From Desulfosudis oleivorans (GTDB taxonomy: Bacteria; Desulfobacterota; Desulfobacteria; Desulfobacterales; SURF-7), in assembly GCA_020723325.1 (NCBI GenBank), contig DYJD01000006.1, forward strand, positions 207,465 to 271,464: a DNA stretch of 64,000 nucleotides, in the 5' to 3' direction. Position numbers and translations under genes: made by a program. This document shows, in pieces, positions 40,571 to 50,014 of this stretch (position 1 is the first letter of the stretch; the number at the start of each line of letters is the position of its first letter). The notes beneath the pieces are model-generated. The model searched no databases. It was not told where the DNA came from and saw only the letters and a program-made list of their open reading frames with translations.

Positions 40571-42463
40571 TTAGCACTTGATGGTATACATATCAACGGG
40601 AATAGTGATGATAAATTCGGTTCCCACTCCCAATTCGCTCTTGAATTCAATCCGGCCCTGCAGGGTTTGAGTGATCAGGTTATAAACCACATGCATTCCC
40701 AGGCCCATGCCGCCCCTGTTTCGTTTGGTTGTGTAGAAGGGATCAAACAGCTTGTTCATGGTAATTTCATCCATGCCTTTGCCGTTGTCCCGGAAAGTGT
40801 AGACAAGATTGTCCGTTGTTTTTTCGATGTTGATCAAGATCGTTCCCCTGACCTGGTTTTCAAAGCCATGGATCATTGAATTGATGATCAAATTGGTGGT
40901 AATCTGTGAAAAAGCGCCTGGAAAACTTTCTATTTCCAGATCATCAGGACAGTTGATGATGATGGAATGATCCGTGCGCCGATATTTGGGCCGCAGACTG
41001 TTCACCGTATCCTCCAGGTTGGAGCGGATATTGAAGCGCCTTTTTCCTTCCACCATTTGATCCACAGCCACGTTTTTAAAGCTGTTCAGCAGATCTGCCG
41101 CGCGCCCCAGATTGGACATGACCATGGTGGAAGCTTCTTTTATTTTTTGGGCGCACTTTGCTATCTCCGGCGATGAGACTGACTGGGAAGCAAGCAGGGT
41201 TTCAAATTCTTCGGTTTTATCCGCAAGGAAAGAGGCGGAAATCAAACCAACGCTCAACGGAGTGCTGATTTCATGGGCCACACCGGCCACCATGTCACCC
41301 AAGGTGGCAAGTTTTTCCGAGCGCAAGAGCTGCTCCGCAGTCAACTTCCGTTCAGTGATATCCCGGGTTACACCGATGATTCCACTTGGCTCGCCGGCTG
41401 AATTATAAATGAAATTGGCTTCCACCTCACACCAGACCGAGGAACCGTCTATGCAATACAGCTCGACGATCACTTTGCGGGGCCGCTCCGGAGGTTTTTG
41501 GCCTTTGCCATGCGCGTCCAATTCTTCCACGAGGGCGGTAGTCGCGATTTCGTACGAAGCCGGCGGCATGATCTCCTCAATCCGTTGCGCAATGGCCTCC
41601 TCCGGGGAATAGCCCCGGATTCTTTTTACCGAAGGGCTGACGTAAGTAAAATTTAAATTCATATCCATGGTCCAAATATTGTCGGCCACATTGTCTGCCA
41701 GAAAACGATAGCGCTTTTCGCTGGTTTTAAGCAATTCTTCAGTTTGTTTGCGCTCTTCGATTTCCGATTCGATTTTGGACTTTGACTCCAAAAGCCTAAC
41801 ATGCTCTTGTTCCAATGCGCCCGTCAGGGCCATTTCCTTTTGGTGTGTGGAGACGAGGCCTCTGACCAATACGTCAACGGCCAGCGCCACCATTATGTTC
41901 AGCAACATGAAGTTGGCGCCTGCGGAAACCATGGCGGCGTTGCTGCTGAAAAAAGGGAAGGTATGCCCATAGACGCCTGTTTTCATCAGCCAGGAGGTAA
42001 CGGCAAGGGTGAAAGTGTTCAAACTCAGCGCGACCAGCACGGCTTTCAGGCCCAGAAAAACAGAAACCAGCACTGCGAATGCAAAAAGCCAGGCAGGACC
42101 TCCGCTTAGCGGCCCCACGGAAAGGATCACCACCAGGCCGACCCCGTACATAGCCAGCAGGACAATGCCGGCCCGGAGCCAATAGCCGAGACGACGTGAA
42201 ATGATTAGGCCCACGCCGGATAGCCATACAAGAACATCAAATATCAACAGGCCCCACATCTTTTGTTTCACTGCCAATATGGTCACGGGAATCATTACAA
42301 AGAGACCGATGAACAAGCCGGTGAATATCAGCAGAAACAAAATGCGGGCGCGCCAGTAAACCAGGTCGGCTTTTCCGATGGATTCGGCTGAAACCATCCG
42401 GCGGATGGAAAAGGATTCCAATTTTTGAAATAACGTAAGGATTTTTATGGTTTGATAGATCAT
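40571..42463 (-). CDS. Membrane PAS-domain sensor histidine kinase
   Basis: N-terminal TM helices; PAS RYRFLADNVADNIWTMDMNLNFTYVSPSVKRIRGY; H-box MVAGVAHEISTPLSVGLISASFL; NRGGMGLGMHVVYNLITQTL. Confidence 0.92.
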   Translation of the reverse strand: MIYQTIKILTLFQKLESFSIRRMVSAESIGKADLVYWRARILFLLIFTGLFIGLFVMIPVTILAVKQKMWGLLIFDVLVWLSGVGLIISRRLGYWLRAGIVLLAMYGVGLVVILSVGPLSGGPAWLFAFAVLVSVFLGLKAVLVALSLNTFTLAVTSWLMKTGVYGHTFPFFSSNAAMVSAGANFMLLNIMVALAVDVLVRGLVSTHQKEMALTGALEQEHVRLLESKSKIESEIEERKQTEELLKTSEKRYRFLADNVADNIWTMDMNLNFTYVSPSVKRIRGYSPEEAIAQRIEEIMPPASYEIATTALVEELDAHGKGQKPPERPRKVIVELYCIDGSSVWCEVEANFIYNSAGEPSGIIGVTRDITERKLTAEQLLRSEKLATLGDMVAGVAHEISTPLSVGLISASFLADKTEEFETLLASQSVSSPEIAKCAQKIKEASTMVMSNLGRAADLLNSFKNVAVDQMVEGKRRFNIRSNLEDTVNSLRPKYRRTDHSIIINCPDDLEIESFPGAFSQITTNLIINSMIHGFENQVRGTILINIEKTTDNLVYTFRDNGKGMDEITMNKLFDPFYTTKRNRGGMGLGMHVVYNLITQTLQGRIEFKSELGVGTEFIITIPVDMYTIKC

Positions 42464-42479
42464 TTTGATGGATGACTCC

Positions 42480-43388
42480 CTACCGATTTCCTGGCTTACG
42501 GGGCGGTTGTTCCACCTGGTCAAGGGTCATCAGGATAACAGCCGCCAAGATCAACAAACTGCCGGCATAGCCGGTCCACTTGAAGTATTCCCCCCACCAA
42601 ATAAAAGCCGTCAGAGCCGCAATCACCGGCTCAAGGCTGGCGGTGATGGCAGCCCGTGAAGCTTCTAAATGCCTCAAACCGAGATAATAAAAAAAATAGG
42701 CTGCATACGTGCTGACAAAGGACAAGGTCAGGAGCGCGGCCCAGGCAAGCGGGGTCTTATCACTGAAGGAAACAAAGGGGAGCAGACCCGCGGCGCCGAT
42801 GGGCAGCACATATAAAAACAGGTTGGGCGCGCTGTAGCGTCCTGAAAAATGCTTTCCAAAGATATAATACAGGGAATAGCAAAAGCCGGCTATCAGCCCC
42901 AGGAGGATGCCGGCGGCATTGATTGTCATACCGGAATCCATTTGATCCGTCCCGGTACCCAGGCTGACGCCCGCTACTCCCAATAAGGTCAGGACCAGGG
43001 CGATGGTTTTGGACCAGGTGATTTTTTCATGAAAAAACACTGCTGCCATCAAGGCGACCCAGGCAGGGGCAGTGTAAAGCAGGACCGCGGCCAAGGCCGC
43101 TCCACCAAGCTGTACGGCGAGCTGATAGGAGCCGTAAAACAAGGTTACTCCGGTGATCCCGAAAAGCAGAATGGTTGCCAGATCTTTTTGGGCGATTCGA
43201 ACTTGCTGAATACCGGCGGCATGCAGGCCGAAAAAAGCCCAGGCCAGGATTGCCCGCCAAAAAGCGACTTCCAGGGGCGCCAGGCCTTGCTTAAAAGCGA
43301 CTTTGGAAACCGGCCCGATTATGCCCCACAAACAAGCGGCGATTAAAATGTATGCATAGCCTTTTAATTTCACGGATGGAATCGCCAT
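42480..43388 (-). CDS. EamA/DMT family transporter
   Basis: LIAACLWGIIGPVSKVAFKQGLAPLEVAFWRAILAW; ORF-track start at 43481 reads through a REP element, ATG 43388 preferred. Confidence 0.9.
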   Translation of the reverse strand: MAIPSVKLKGYAYILIAACLWGIIGPVSKVAFKQGLAPLEVAFWRAILAWAFFGLHAAGIQQVRIAQKDLATILLFGITGVTLFYGSYQLAVQLGGAALAAVLLYTAPAWVALMAAVFFHEKITWSKTIALVLTLLGVAGVSLGTGTDQMDSGMTINAAGILLGLIAGFCYSLYYIFGKHFSGRYSAPNLFLYVLPIGAAGLLPFVSFSDKTPLAWAALLTLSFVSTYAAYFFYYLGLRHLEASRAAITASLEPVIAALTAFIWWGEYFKWTGYAGSLLILAAVILMTLDQVEQPPRKPGNR

Positions 43389-43392
43389 GGTT

Positions 43393-43452
43393 GATTGTTT
43401 CGGCCATTCCCCATTGTGGGAGCGGCTTCCAGCCGCGATACGGCCAAAACGA
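43393..43452 (+). repeat. REP-like palindromic element family A, copy 4
   Basis: ATTGTTTCGGCC...core 43416-43439...CGGCCAAAAC. Confidence 0.9.
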
Positions 43453-43576
43453 AAATTTAGGCTGGTGTCTCTTTTTGACAACCGAGCCTATGTTAAGCAC
43501 ATAAGGCTGTCAAGAAATTCATTAAAGGTGGATTACCGGGTGAACTTTCATAATGAATGGATAGGTGTTTGGGGTG

Positions 43577-43620
43577 TTGACAATCATCTTTTTGTACGAT
43601 ATGTTTAGTTTAAACTAAAC
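43577..43620 (+). promoter_or_regulatory. Sigma70-type promoter overlapped by perfect 18-bp palindromic operator
   Basis: TTGACA (43577-43582), 17-nt spacer, TATGTT (43600-43605); GTTTAGTTTAAACTAAAC at 43603-43620. Confidence 0.8.
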
Positions 43621-43647
43621 GTACTGTACTTATAAAAAACTATAAGG

Positions 43648-44187
43648 ATGTATATGAATCCAGAACTGGCTGCGGCACGGGAACAATTTATTCAGGGCTT
43701 GAGCAGAATCTCACATTTTTGGGGATTCCCCAAAGCCATGGGAGCGATTTATGGCGCCATTTATCTTTCCCCTACGCCCCTTACCCTGGACGATCTGGTG
43801 GAGCAGGTCAATATCACCAAGGGGGCGGTCAGCACGAACGTCAGAAGCCTGGAAAGATTGAAGATGATTTACAAACAATTCAAACTGGGTGACCGCAAGG
43901 ACTACTACATCGCGGAAATCGATTTCTGGAAAATCATCAAACGCATTCTGAAAGAAAGGGAAAAGACTGAGTTCGATCACGCTCTGAAATCAGTGGGCGG
44001 CAGCCTTGAGATAGTTACAAGTGTAAAATCCGATCCCGCCGAAGCAGATCTTACAGCCTTTTATAAGGAACGGATGCAGGCGATTCAGGGTTTTTTCAAC
44101 AAGCTGGACAACCTGGTGGCAGCCATCATCGCCATTGATGAGTTGCGGGAAAGTACCGTGAAAAAACTGTTCGGCAAGGAAAAATAA
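43648..44187 (+). CDS. GbsR/MarR family transcriptional regulator
   Basis: GFPKAMGAIYGAIYLSPTPLTLDDLVEQVNITKGAVSTNVRSLERLKMIYKQFKLGDRKDYYIAE. Confidence 0.9.
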   Translation: MYMNPELAAAREQFIQGLSRISHFWGFPKAMGAIYGAIYLSPTPLTLDDLVEQVNITKGAVSTNVRSLERLKMIYKQFKLGDRKDYYIAEIDFWKIIKRILKEREKTEFDHALKSVGGSLEIVTSVKSDPAEADLTAFYKERMQAIQGFFNKLDNLVAAIIAIDELRESTVKKLFGKEK

Positions 44188-44210
44188 AATCGGGTCAGAA
44201 GGAAAATCCC

Positions 44211-45152
44211 ATGGCAAAACAGCAGATCCACATGGTTACAGGAGCTTTCGGCTATTCCGGAAAATATATCGCCCGGCGCCTGCTGGATCAGGGACACATA
44301 GTGCAAACCCTGACCGATTCGGCCGATAGGGAAAACAATTTTTCAGGCCGCATTCGGGCCAAGCCCTTTCATTTTCATCAGCCCGAAAAGCTGGTTGAGA
44401 ACTTGAAAGGGGTTACAGTGCTGTACAATACCTATTGGGTGCGGTTCAATCACAAGTTGTTTACCCATGCGGATGCGGTTCAAAACACGCTGATTCTGTT
44501 CGAATGCGCCCGCAAGGCAGGTGTCGAGCGTATCGTGCATGTGAGCATCACCAATCCGGATGAAGGTTCCCGGCTGGAGTATTTCAGGGGAAAAGCCGTC
44601 CTGGAAAAGGCCTTGATGGCTTCCGGGATTTCCCATTGCATTCTCAGGCCGGCGGTCCTGTTCGGCCGGGAGGACATTTTGATCAACAACATCGCCTGGA
44701 TGCTCCGGACTTTTTCGGTGTTCGGCGTGTTTGGAAACGGCGAATATCAAATCCAGCCGATTTTTGTGGATGACCTGGCGGCCTTGGCAGTGGCTTACGG
44801 GAAAGAAAGGGAAAACAGAGTGGTGAATGCCGTGGGGCCGGAAACCTTCACCTACCGGGAGCTGGTTCAAACAGTGGGGGCAACCGTCGGCGTTCAGCGG
44901 CCGATAGTAAATATATCGCCCATACTGGGTTATTGGTTCGCATACCTGGCGGGTAAATTGCTGGGGGATGTGCTCCTGACCCGGGAGGAAATCGAGGGCC
45001 TGATGCAAGGCTTGTTGGCAGTGGACACTCTGCCCACCGGTACAACTAGTCTTTCGGAATGGCTGGGTCGGCATTCCGACACCCTCGGGAAACGCTACAC
45101 CTCCGAGCTGGCCCGGCGCCTGAATCGGCGCAAATCCTATGCCTCCAATTGA
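44211..45152 (+). CDS. NAD(P)-binding NmrA/complex-I NDUFA9-like protein
   Basis: MVTGAFGYSGKYIARRLLDQGHIVQTLTDS...YFRGKAVLEKALMASGISHCILRPAVLFGREDILINNI. Confidence 0.88.
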   Translation: MAKQQIHMVTGAFGYSGKYIARRLLDQGHIVQTLTDSADRENNFSGRIRAKPFHFHQPEKLVENLKGVTVLYNTYWVRFNHKLFTHADAVQNTLILFECARKAGVERIVHVSITNPDEGSRLEYFRGKAVLEKALMASGISHCILRPAVLFGREDILINNIAWMLRTFSVFGVFGNGEYQIQPIFVDDLAALAVAYGKERENRVVNAVGPETFTYRELVQTVGATVGVQRPIVNISPILGYWFAYLAGKLLGDVLLTREEIEGLMQGLLAVDTLPTGTTSLSEWLGRHSDTLGKRYTSELARRLNRRKSYASN

Positions 45153-45259
45153 TTGGGGGATTGTTTTATTAAATTTTGAACAGGTAGGCCAGCCGCAGGC
45201 TGGTGGTAAAGAACGAATCGCTATGGTTTTGCTTTATTGTGTGGAAAAGGATGCCACCT

Positions 45260-46012
45260 TTATTCCCGAAAGCGCCGGTTGTGGGCCGCAGCCTGTTCGA
45301 TCATCCAGGCCAGCTTTTCGGCGGTGAGAATATTTTCCTGGATAAAATACTGCCCGATCAGCGGCTGCTGAAGGCGTTGTTTGCCGAGGACAGCCAAATG
45401 CTGGAATACAGTTAAATAGCCTGCCCGCAGAGCGTATTCACCGATTTTTTCCGTATAGGGTTTGACCGTAAGAATGTATTGGATTTCATCGGCTGTCAAA
45501 AAGCCCCAGTTCCGAGCGATCTGTCCGAAAAGCGGGCGCTGCTTTTTCTGCCAGATAATGGCGCTGATCAGCGACATCCAGGAAATATGATTGGAATAAT
45601 ATAGATATTGGCCGAATTTTAGCGGCCGTTTGGGGAATACCCCTTGATAGTAATGATCTTGGGCGGAAAATCTCCAGGCTTTTGCCTTTTTATCGGGCCT
45701 GGGTGGAGCAGACGGCTTGGCAGGTGCCGGCCGGGGTTTTGGTGCGGGCTCGATAATCACTTCGCCGTTGGCAATGGGTATCAGGCGCTCATAGGCCATG
45801 GACACTTCCTTGAAACGCCGGTTCATTTCCGCCTCGGATTTGCCCAGGGCCATGGAGCGGTCCGGATGGGTTTCCAAGGCTTTGCGGCGGTATGCGCGTT
45901 TCAAGGCGGCCGGCTCAAGGCTCATCAAAAAATCATCCGTCGGCCTGGCAGGCATGTCGAACAATACCCTACAGGCATAGATCAGATCACTGTTCAGACG
46001 ATAGGACAACAT
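45260..46012 (-). CDS. J-domain (DnaJ-like) protein with novel-looking C-terminal region
   Basis: LKRAYRRKALETHPDRS (HPD motif); C-term FGQYLYYSNHISWMSLISAIIWQKKQRPLFGQIARNWGFLT... Confidence 0.82.
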   Translation of the reverse strand: MLSYRLNSDLIYACRVLFDMPARPTDDFLMSLEPAALKRAYRRKALETHPDRSMALGKSEAEMNRRFKEVSMAYERLIPIANGEVIIEPAPKPRPAPAKPSAPPRPDKKAKAWRFSAQDHYYQGVFPKRPLKFGQYLYYSNHISWMSLISAIIWQKKQRPLFGQIARNWGFLTADEIQYILTVKPYTEKIGEYALRAGYLTVFQHLAVLGKQRLQQPLIGQYFIQENILTAEKLAWMIEQAAAHNRRFRE

Positions 46013-46108
46013 AATCAGCCCCTGCTCCTCAACCGTATAAAGCTTATCTATATACCGGTTATAGTTTCACAATATCTTGTGGTTTTGTCAAGGAAAGAAT
46101 ACGATTAT

Positions 46109-46573
46109 CTACTTTATAGGCTCTTTCTGGCAGTTGGTGCAAAAGCTGTAGCCGTGCTGCTGAAAGCCGAGGGAGCGATAAAAGGCGTGGGCCTTTTCCC
46201 GCTTCAGATTACTGGAAAGCGCGGTTTTGTAACATCCCTTTTTACCGGCGATCTCAAGGGCATATCGCATCATGGCCCGGCCGATGCCCTGTCGTTGCCA
46301 TTTCGGGTCCACGGCAACAGCCTCGATCACCGCCGAAGGCGCGCCCATATGGCCCAGATTGTCCATGATCAGCAAGGCAAATGTGCCGACAATTTGTTTC
46401 CCGCTGACTGCCACGTAAAGCTTATAATCCGGGTAGCACGAAATCCGGTCGAAAATGCGTTCGGCCTCGGCCGTGGATAGTACTTTGTCCTCATCAAAAT
46501 CAGGCTGCGAGTAGAGACGCAGCACTGTGGGAAGATCAGCCTTGACCGCTTCACGGCAGGAAAGTGGAACCAA
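46109..46573 (-). CDS. GNAT family N-acetyltransferase
   Basis: VIEAVAVDPKWQRQGIGRAMMRYALEIAGKKGCYKTALSSNLKREKAHAFYRSLGFQQHGYSF. Confidence 0.93.
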   Translation of the reverse strand: MVPLSCREAVKADLPTVLRLYSQPDFDEDKVLSTAEAERIFDRISCYPDYKLYVAVSGKQIVGTFALLIMDNLGHMGAPSAVIEAVAVDPKWQRQGIGRAMMRYALEIAGKKGCYKTALSSNLKREKAHAFYRSLGFQQHGYSFCTNCQKEPIK

Positions 46574-46897
46574 AATGCATTCACCCTTTCAGGTTGTTGT
46601 TCAATCAAGTTTTTGTGATTCAAAGGCCTTCAATTGAATAAGCTTAATCCTTCCCATGCGGCTTGGCAAGGGGGTTTTAAATATCATGTAATTGCCTTGT
46701 TTAGACCGGGGCAACTGTTTCGCAGGGCAGTCGTTGAATTTTGAATTTGTTTACGGAATCATTTTTTCATGATAATCTATTCGAACGTTATTTCCTTGCC
46801 ATCCGTGTGCCCCATCTGTTTTATTTGGTTTTTCGAATATCCTTTAATTGATTTGGGAAGCCGAAGTGATTTCTTCACAACCAAAAGGAGGTCTGAA

Positions 46898-47656
46898 ATG
46901 AAAACTGCCAGCAGGATTTCCATCTTATTCATCCTTTTGTTAATCCCGAGTTTTTTAGCAGCCCAAAACAACCGTTTTCTCATCGGGGTGGAAGAACTTG
47001 ACTACCTGCCGTTCTACAGCGCTGTGGATAAGAACTACACGGGCTATGCCCGGGAATTGCTGGACGCTTTTGCCAAGGAGCGGGGTTATGTTTTTGAATA
47101 TAAACCACTGCCGGTTAAACGCCTTTTTGATACATTTCTAAAGCAACAGGTTGATTTCAAATTTCCGGACCATCCCAACTGGCAAGCTGATTTGAAAAAG
47201 GAATATCAGATTGCCTATACCGAGCCGCTCACGGCTTATACGGACGGGGTCATGGTATTGCCGGGAAATAAAGGCCGCGGAATTGAACATCTGAAAAAGC
47301 TCGGCACCGTGCTCGGCTTTACCGCCTGGGATTACCTGGATTATATCAAGAAAGGGACCATTGAAATAACGGAAAATTCGTCTTTTGAAAGTCTGCTGAA
47401 ACAGGTTATCATGGGTAGAATCGACGGCGCCTACATCAATCCGGAAGTGGCGCGCTACCAGCTCGAAAAAGTGATGAATCAACCCGCTGCGCTGGTGTTT
47501 GATCCTGCGCTGCCCCATATCAAGGGCGCTTATCTGCTCTCCACCATCAAACACAAAAGTATTCTTGGGGAATTTAATCAATTTTTAAAAGAAAAGGCCG
47601 GCCTGGTGGATCAGCTTCGAAAAAAGCATTCCCTTGACCTGATCAATACACCATAG
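46898..47656 (+). CDS. Periplasmic SBP_bac_3-like substrate-binding protein
   Basis: Signal peptide; IGVEELDYLPFYSAVDKNYTGYARELLDAFAKERGYVFEYKPLPVKRLFDTFLKQQVDF; SD AAAGGAGG. Confidence 0.85.
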   Translation: MKTASRISILFILLLIPSFLAAQNNRFLIGVEELDYLPFYSAVDKNYTGYARELLDAFAKERGYVFEYKPLPVKRLFDTFLKQQVDFKFPDHPNWQADLKKEYQIAYTEPLTAYTDGVMVLPGNKGRGIEHLKKLGTVLGFTAWDYLDYIKKGTIEITENSSFESLLKQVIMGRIDGAYINPEVARYQLEKVMNQPAALVFDPALPHIKGAYLLSTIKHKSILGEFNQFLKEKAGLVDQLRKKHSLDLINTP

Positions 47657-47667
47657 GAAATCGAAAG

Positions 47668-47694
47668 ACCTTCAGTCTTCGGCCTATTTGCCTG
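47668..47694 (-). repeat. Reverse-oriented short copy of the heptamer element seen at 37750
   Basis: Reverse complement CAGGCAAATAGGCCGAAGACTGAAGGT matches CAGGCAAATAGGCTGAAGGCTGAAG... at 37751. Confidence 0.7.
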
Positions 47695-47802
47695 AGTTCT
47701 TAGGAATTATAAGTTGCCTTTTGGGGGACCCCGTGTTATCAAAATAAAATTCCTGCTTTACCAATAATCGCTTTAATACTTCCAGCCTGCAAGGAGGATT
47801 TC

Positions 47803-48993
47803 ATGAAACATCGGTCCCTTGTTCTGTTCATGTTGCTTTTGTTGGTTCTGTCCCCGCTTTTGGTTGCCGCCGCAGACGATTTTGAGCTTACCATCCCATT
47901 GCCGCTGACAGGCAAGCCGGCCAAATTCGGTGAGATCATGAAGCACTCCTATGAGATTGCCGTTGAGGAAATCAATGCCAAAGGCGGGGTCAAGGGTAAA
48001 AAGATCGTTCTTGGCTTTGAAGACTCCACCGGCAAACCGGAAACAGCCCGGGCCATTGTTGAAAAGCTCATCGATTCGAAAAAACAGCCCATCATCGTGG
48101 GCGAGTATACTTCGGCCTGCGCCAAGGCCGTGGCCGCCGTGGCAGAGGAGCGCAAGACCCCCTATCTGATCGTGGCCAGTGCCGACGACGACATCACCCA
48201 AAACAAATACAAATATGTTTTCCGCCAGAATCAGGTGAATGCCCATTACGGCGACGCGGTGGTGGATTTTTTAAAGAATGTGGTGAAACCCAAATCCATA
48301 GCCATTCTTTATGAAAGTTCGGCTTTCGGCACCTCCGGGGCTGATGCCATGGAAAAGGATGCGGTTAAGATCAATGCCAAGGTGGTACTGAAGGAAAAAT
48401 TCGAAACCGGCGCCATTGACTTCAAGCCGCTGCTGTCCAAGGTCAAGGCTGAACAACCCGACGTGGTCTACACCGTGGCCTATGCCAACGAAGCCCAACT
48501 CATCATGAAGCAGGCCAAGGAGCTGCGGGTGGACGCCAGGCTGTATGCCGGCGGCGCAGCCGGCTTTGCCATTCCTGAATTTATCAAGGGTGCCCAGGAT
48601 GCGGCCGAGTTTGTGATCAGCGCCACCCTCTGGAGCCCCCAACTCAAATATGAAGGCGCCAAGGAATTCGCCGACAAATACAAGGCCAAATACGGCGAAT
48701 ATCCCTCCTACCATGGGGCCTCGGCCTATGCTGCCATGCATGTAACCGCGGACGCCCTCAACCGCGCAAAAGGGCTGAGCCCGGATGAAATCCGCGATGC
48801 CCTGAAAGCCACGGATCTGAAGACCGCCTATGGACCGGTGAAGTTCGAGGACAAGGAAGGCTACCAAAACCAGAATTTCCACGAGACTTTGGTTATCCAG
48901 GTTCAAAAGGGTGAGTTTGAAAACATTTGGCCCCAATCCCAGGCGGGTAAGGCGTATATTTTTCCGATTCCGAGTTGGAGGGAAAGAAAATAA
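47803..48993 (+). CDS. livK: Branched-chain amino acid-type ABC transporter substrate-binding protein
   Basis: Signal peptide; ELTIPLPLTGKPAKFGEIMKHSYEIAVEEINAKGGVKGKKIVLGFEDSTGKPETARAIVEKLI. Confidence 0.93.
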   Translation: MKHRSLVLFMLLLLVLSPLLVAAADDFELTIPLPLTGKPAKFGEIMKHSYEIAVEEINAKGGVKGKKIVLGFEDSTGKPETARAIVEKLIDSKKQPIIVGEYTSACAKAVAAVAEERKTPYLIVASADDDITQNKYKYVFRQNQVNAHYGDAVVDFLKNVVKPKSIAILYESSAFGTSGADAMEKDAVKINAKVVLKEKFETGAIDFKPLLSKVKAEQPDVVYTVAYANEAQLIMKQAKELRVDARLYAGGAAGFAIPEFIKGAQDAAEFVISATLWSPQLKYEGAKEFADKYKAKYGEYPSYHGASAYAAMHVTADALNRAKGLSPDEIRDALKATDLKTAYGPVKFEDKEGYQNQNFHETLVIQVQKGEFENIWPQSQAGKAYIFPIPSWRERK

Positions 48994-48996
48994 GGG

Positions 48997-49049
48997 GATT
49001 TCAGATTTCAGATTTCAGATTTGAGATTTGAGATTTGAGATTTGAGATA
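48997..49049. repeat. Heptamer tandem repeat GATTTCA x3 / GATTTGA x4
   Basis: Seven consecutive 7-bp units read directly. Confidence 0.95.
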
Positions 49050-49050
49050 C

Positions 49051-49071
49051 GGGAGGTGGGAGGTGGGAGGT
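49051..49071. repeat. Heptamer tandem repeat GGGAGGT x3
   Basis: Three perfect 7-bp units read directly. Confidence 0.95.
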
Positions 49072-49093
49072 GGCATAGGATGCGGGGGAAGTT

Positions 49094-50014
49094 TTGATTA
49101 AACTGGAAATTTTTCTGCAAACCCTTATCCAGGGGCTTTTGCTGGGCGGGCTGTATTCGCTTATCGGGGTGGGCATGACCATCATCATGGGGGTCATGAA
49201 GATCATCAACCTCGCCCACGGCGAACTGATGATGGTGGCCATGTACATTGCCTATGTGCTGTTCACCGCCTTCCAAATCGACCCGTATTTTTCCATCCTG
49301 ATCGCCGCACCGGTGCTCTTTTTTCTGGGGATCGCCCTGCAGAAATACCTGATCAACCCGGTGCTGCGGGTGGAGGCCATCATTCCGGAAAACCAGGTCA
49401 TTCTCACCGTGGGCATCGGCATGGTTTTGGCCAACCTGGCCACCATCATTTTTCAATCCGACTACCGCCAGACCCCCCTGTCCTATGCTTCCAAGACCTG
49501 GTACCTGCAGGATTACTGGAAAAGCTCGCCGGTGGATTTGTCCATAACCGCGCCTTGGCTGGTCACCTTTTTGGTGGCGGTTCTGATTACCCTGGGGCTG
49601 TGGTTCTTTTTAGCCCGCACCGACATGGGCAAGTCCATCCGGGCCACGGCCCAGGACAGCGAGGCTGCCATGATCATGGGCGTCAACGTGGATAGAATGC
49701 GGGTCATCACCTTTGGCCTTGGCTCGGCTTTGGTGGGGGCCGCCGGCTGCCTTTTTATTCCCATTTATTATATTTATCCGGATATCGGCGGGCAGTTCAC
49801 CCTGATTTCCTTTGTCATCACGATTCTAGGCGGCCTGGGTTCCACTGTGGGCGCCATTTTGGGTGGATTGGTGCTGGGCTTGTTTGAATCCCTGACAGCC
49901 ACCTATGTGGGCATGGGCTGGGCACCGGTGGGGCGTTTTGCCATTTTCGTGGCGGCCCTTGTTTTTCTGCCCGGCGGCATGGCTTCCTTGTTGAAATCAA
50001 AAAGAATGAAATGA
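49094..50014 (+). CDS. livH: Branched-chain amino acid-type ABC permease (LivH; TTG start)
   Basis: LLLGGLYSLIGVGMTIIMGVMKIINLAHGELMMVAMYIAY. Confidence 0.95.
   Translation: MIKLEIFLQTLIQGLLLGGLYSLIGVGMTIIMGVMKIINLAHGELMMVAMYIAYVLFTAFQIDPYFSILIAAPVLFFLGIALQKYLINPVLRVEAIIPENQVILTVGIGMVLANLATIIFQSDYRQTPLSYASKTWYLQDYWKSSPVDLSITAPWLVTFLVAVLITLGLWFFLARTDMGKSIRATAQDSEAAMIMGVNVDRMRVITFGLGSALVGAAGCLFIPIYYIYPDIGGQFTLISFVITILGGLGSTVGAILGGLVLGLFESLTATYVGMGWAPVGRFAIFVAALVFLPGGMASLLKSKRMK

Noticed and set aside
43389-43481. N-terminal extension of the EamA ORF (MSKRDTSLNFRFGRIAAGSRSHNGEWPKQST...)
   Set aside because: RIAAGSRSHN is the translation of the family-A palindrome; true start is most likely ATG at 43388.
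48997-49071. Possible CRISPR-like array
   Set aside because: Units are 7-bp direct tandem repeats without spacers; no cas genes anywhere in the window.
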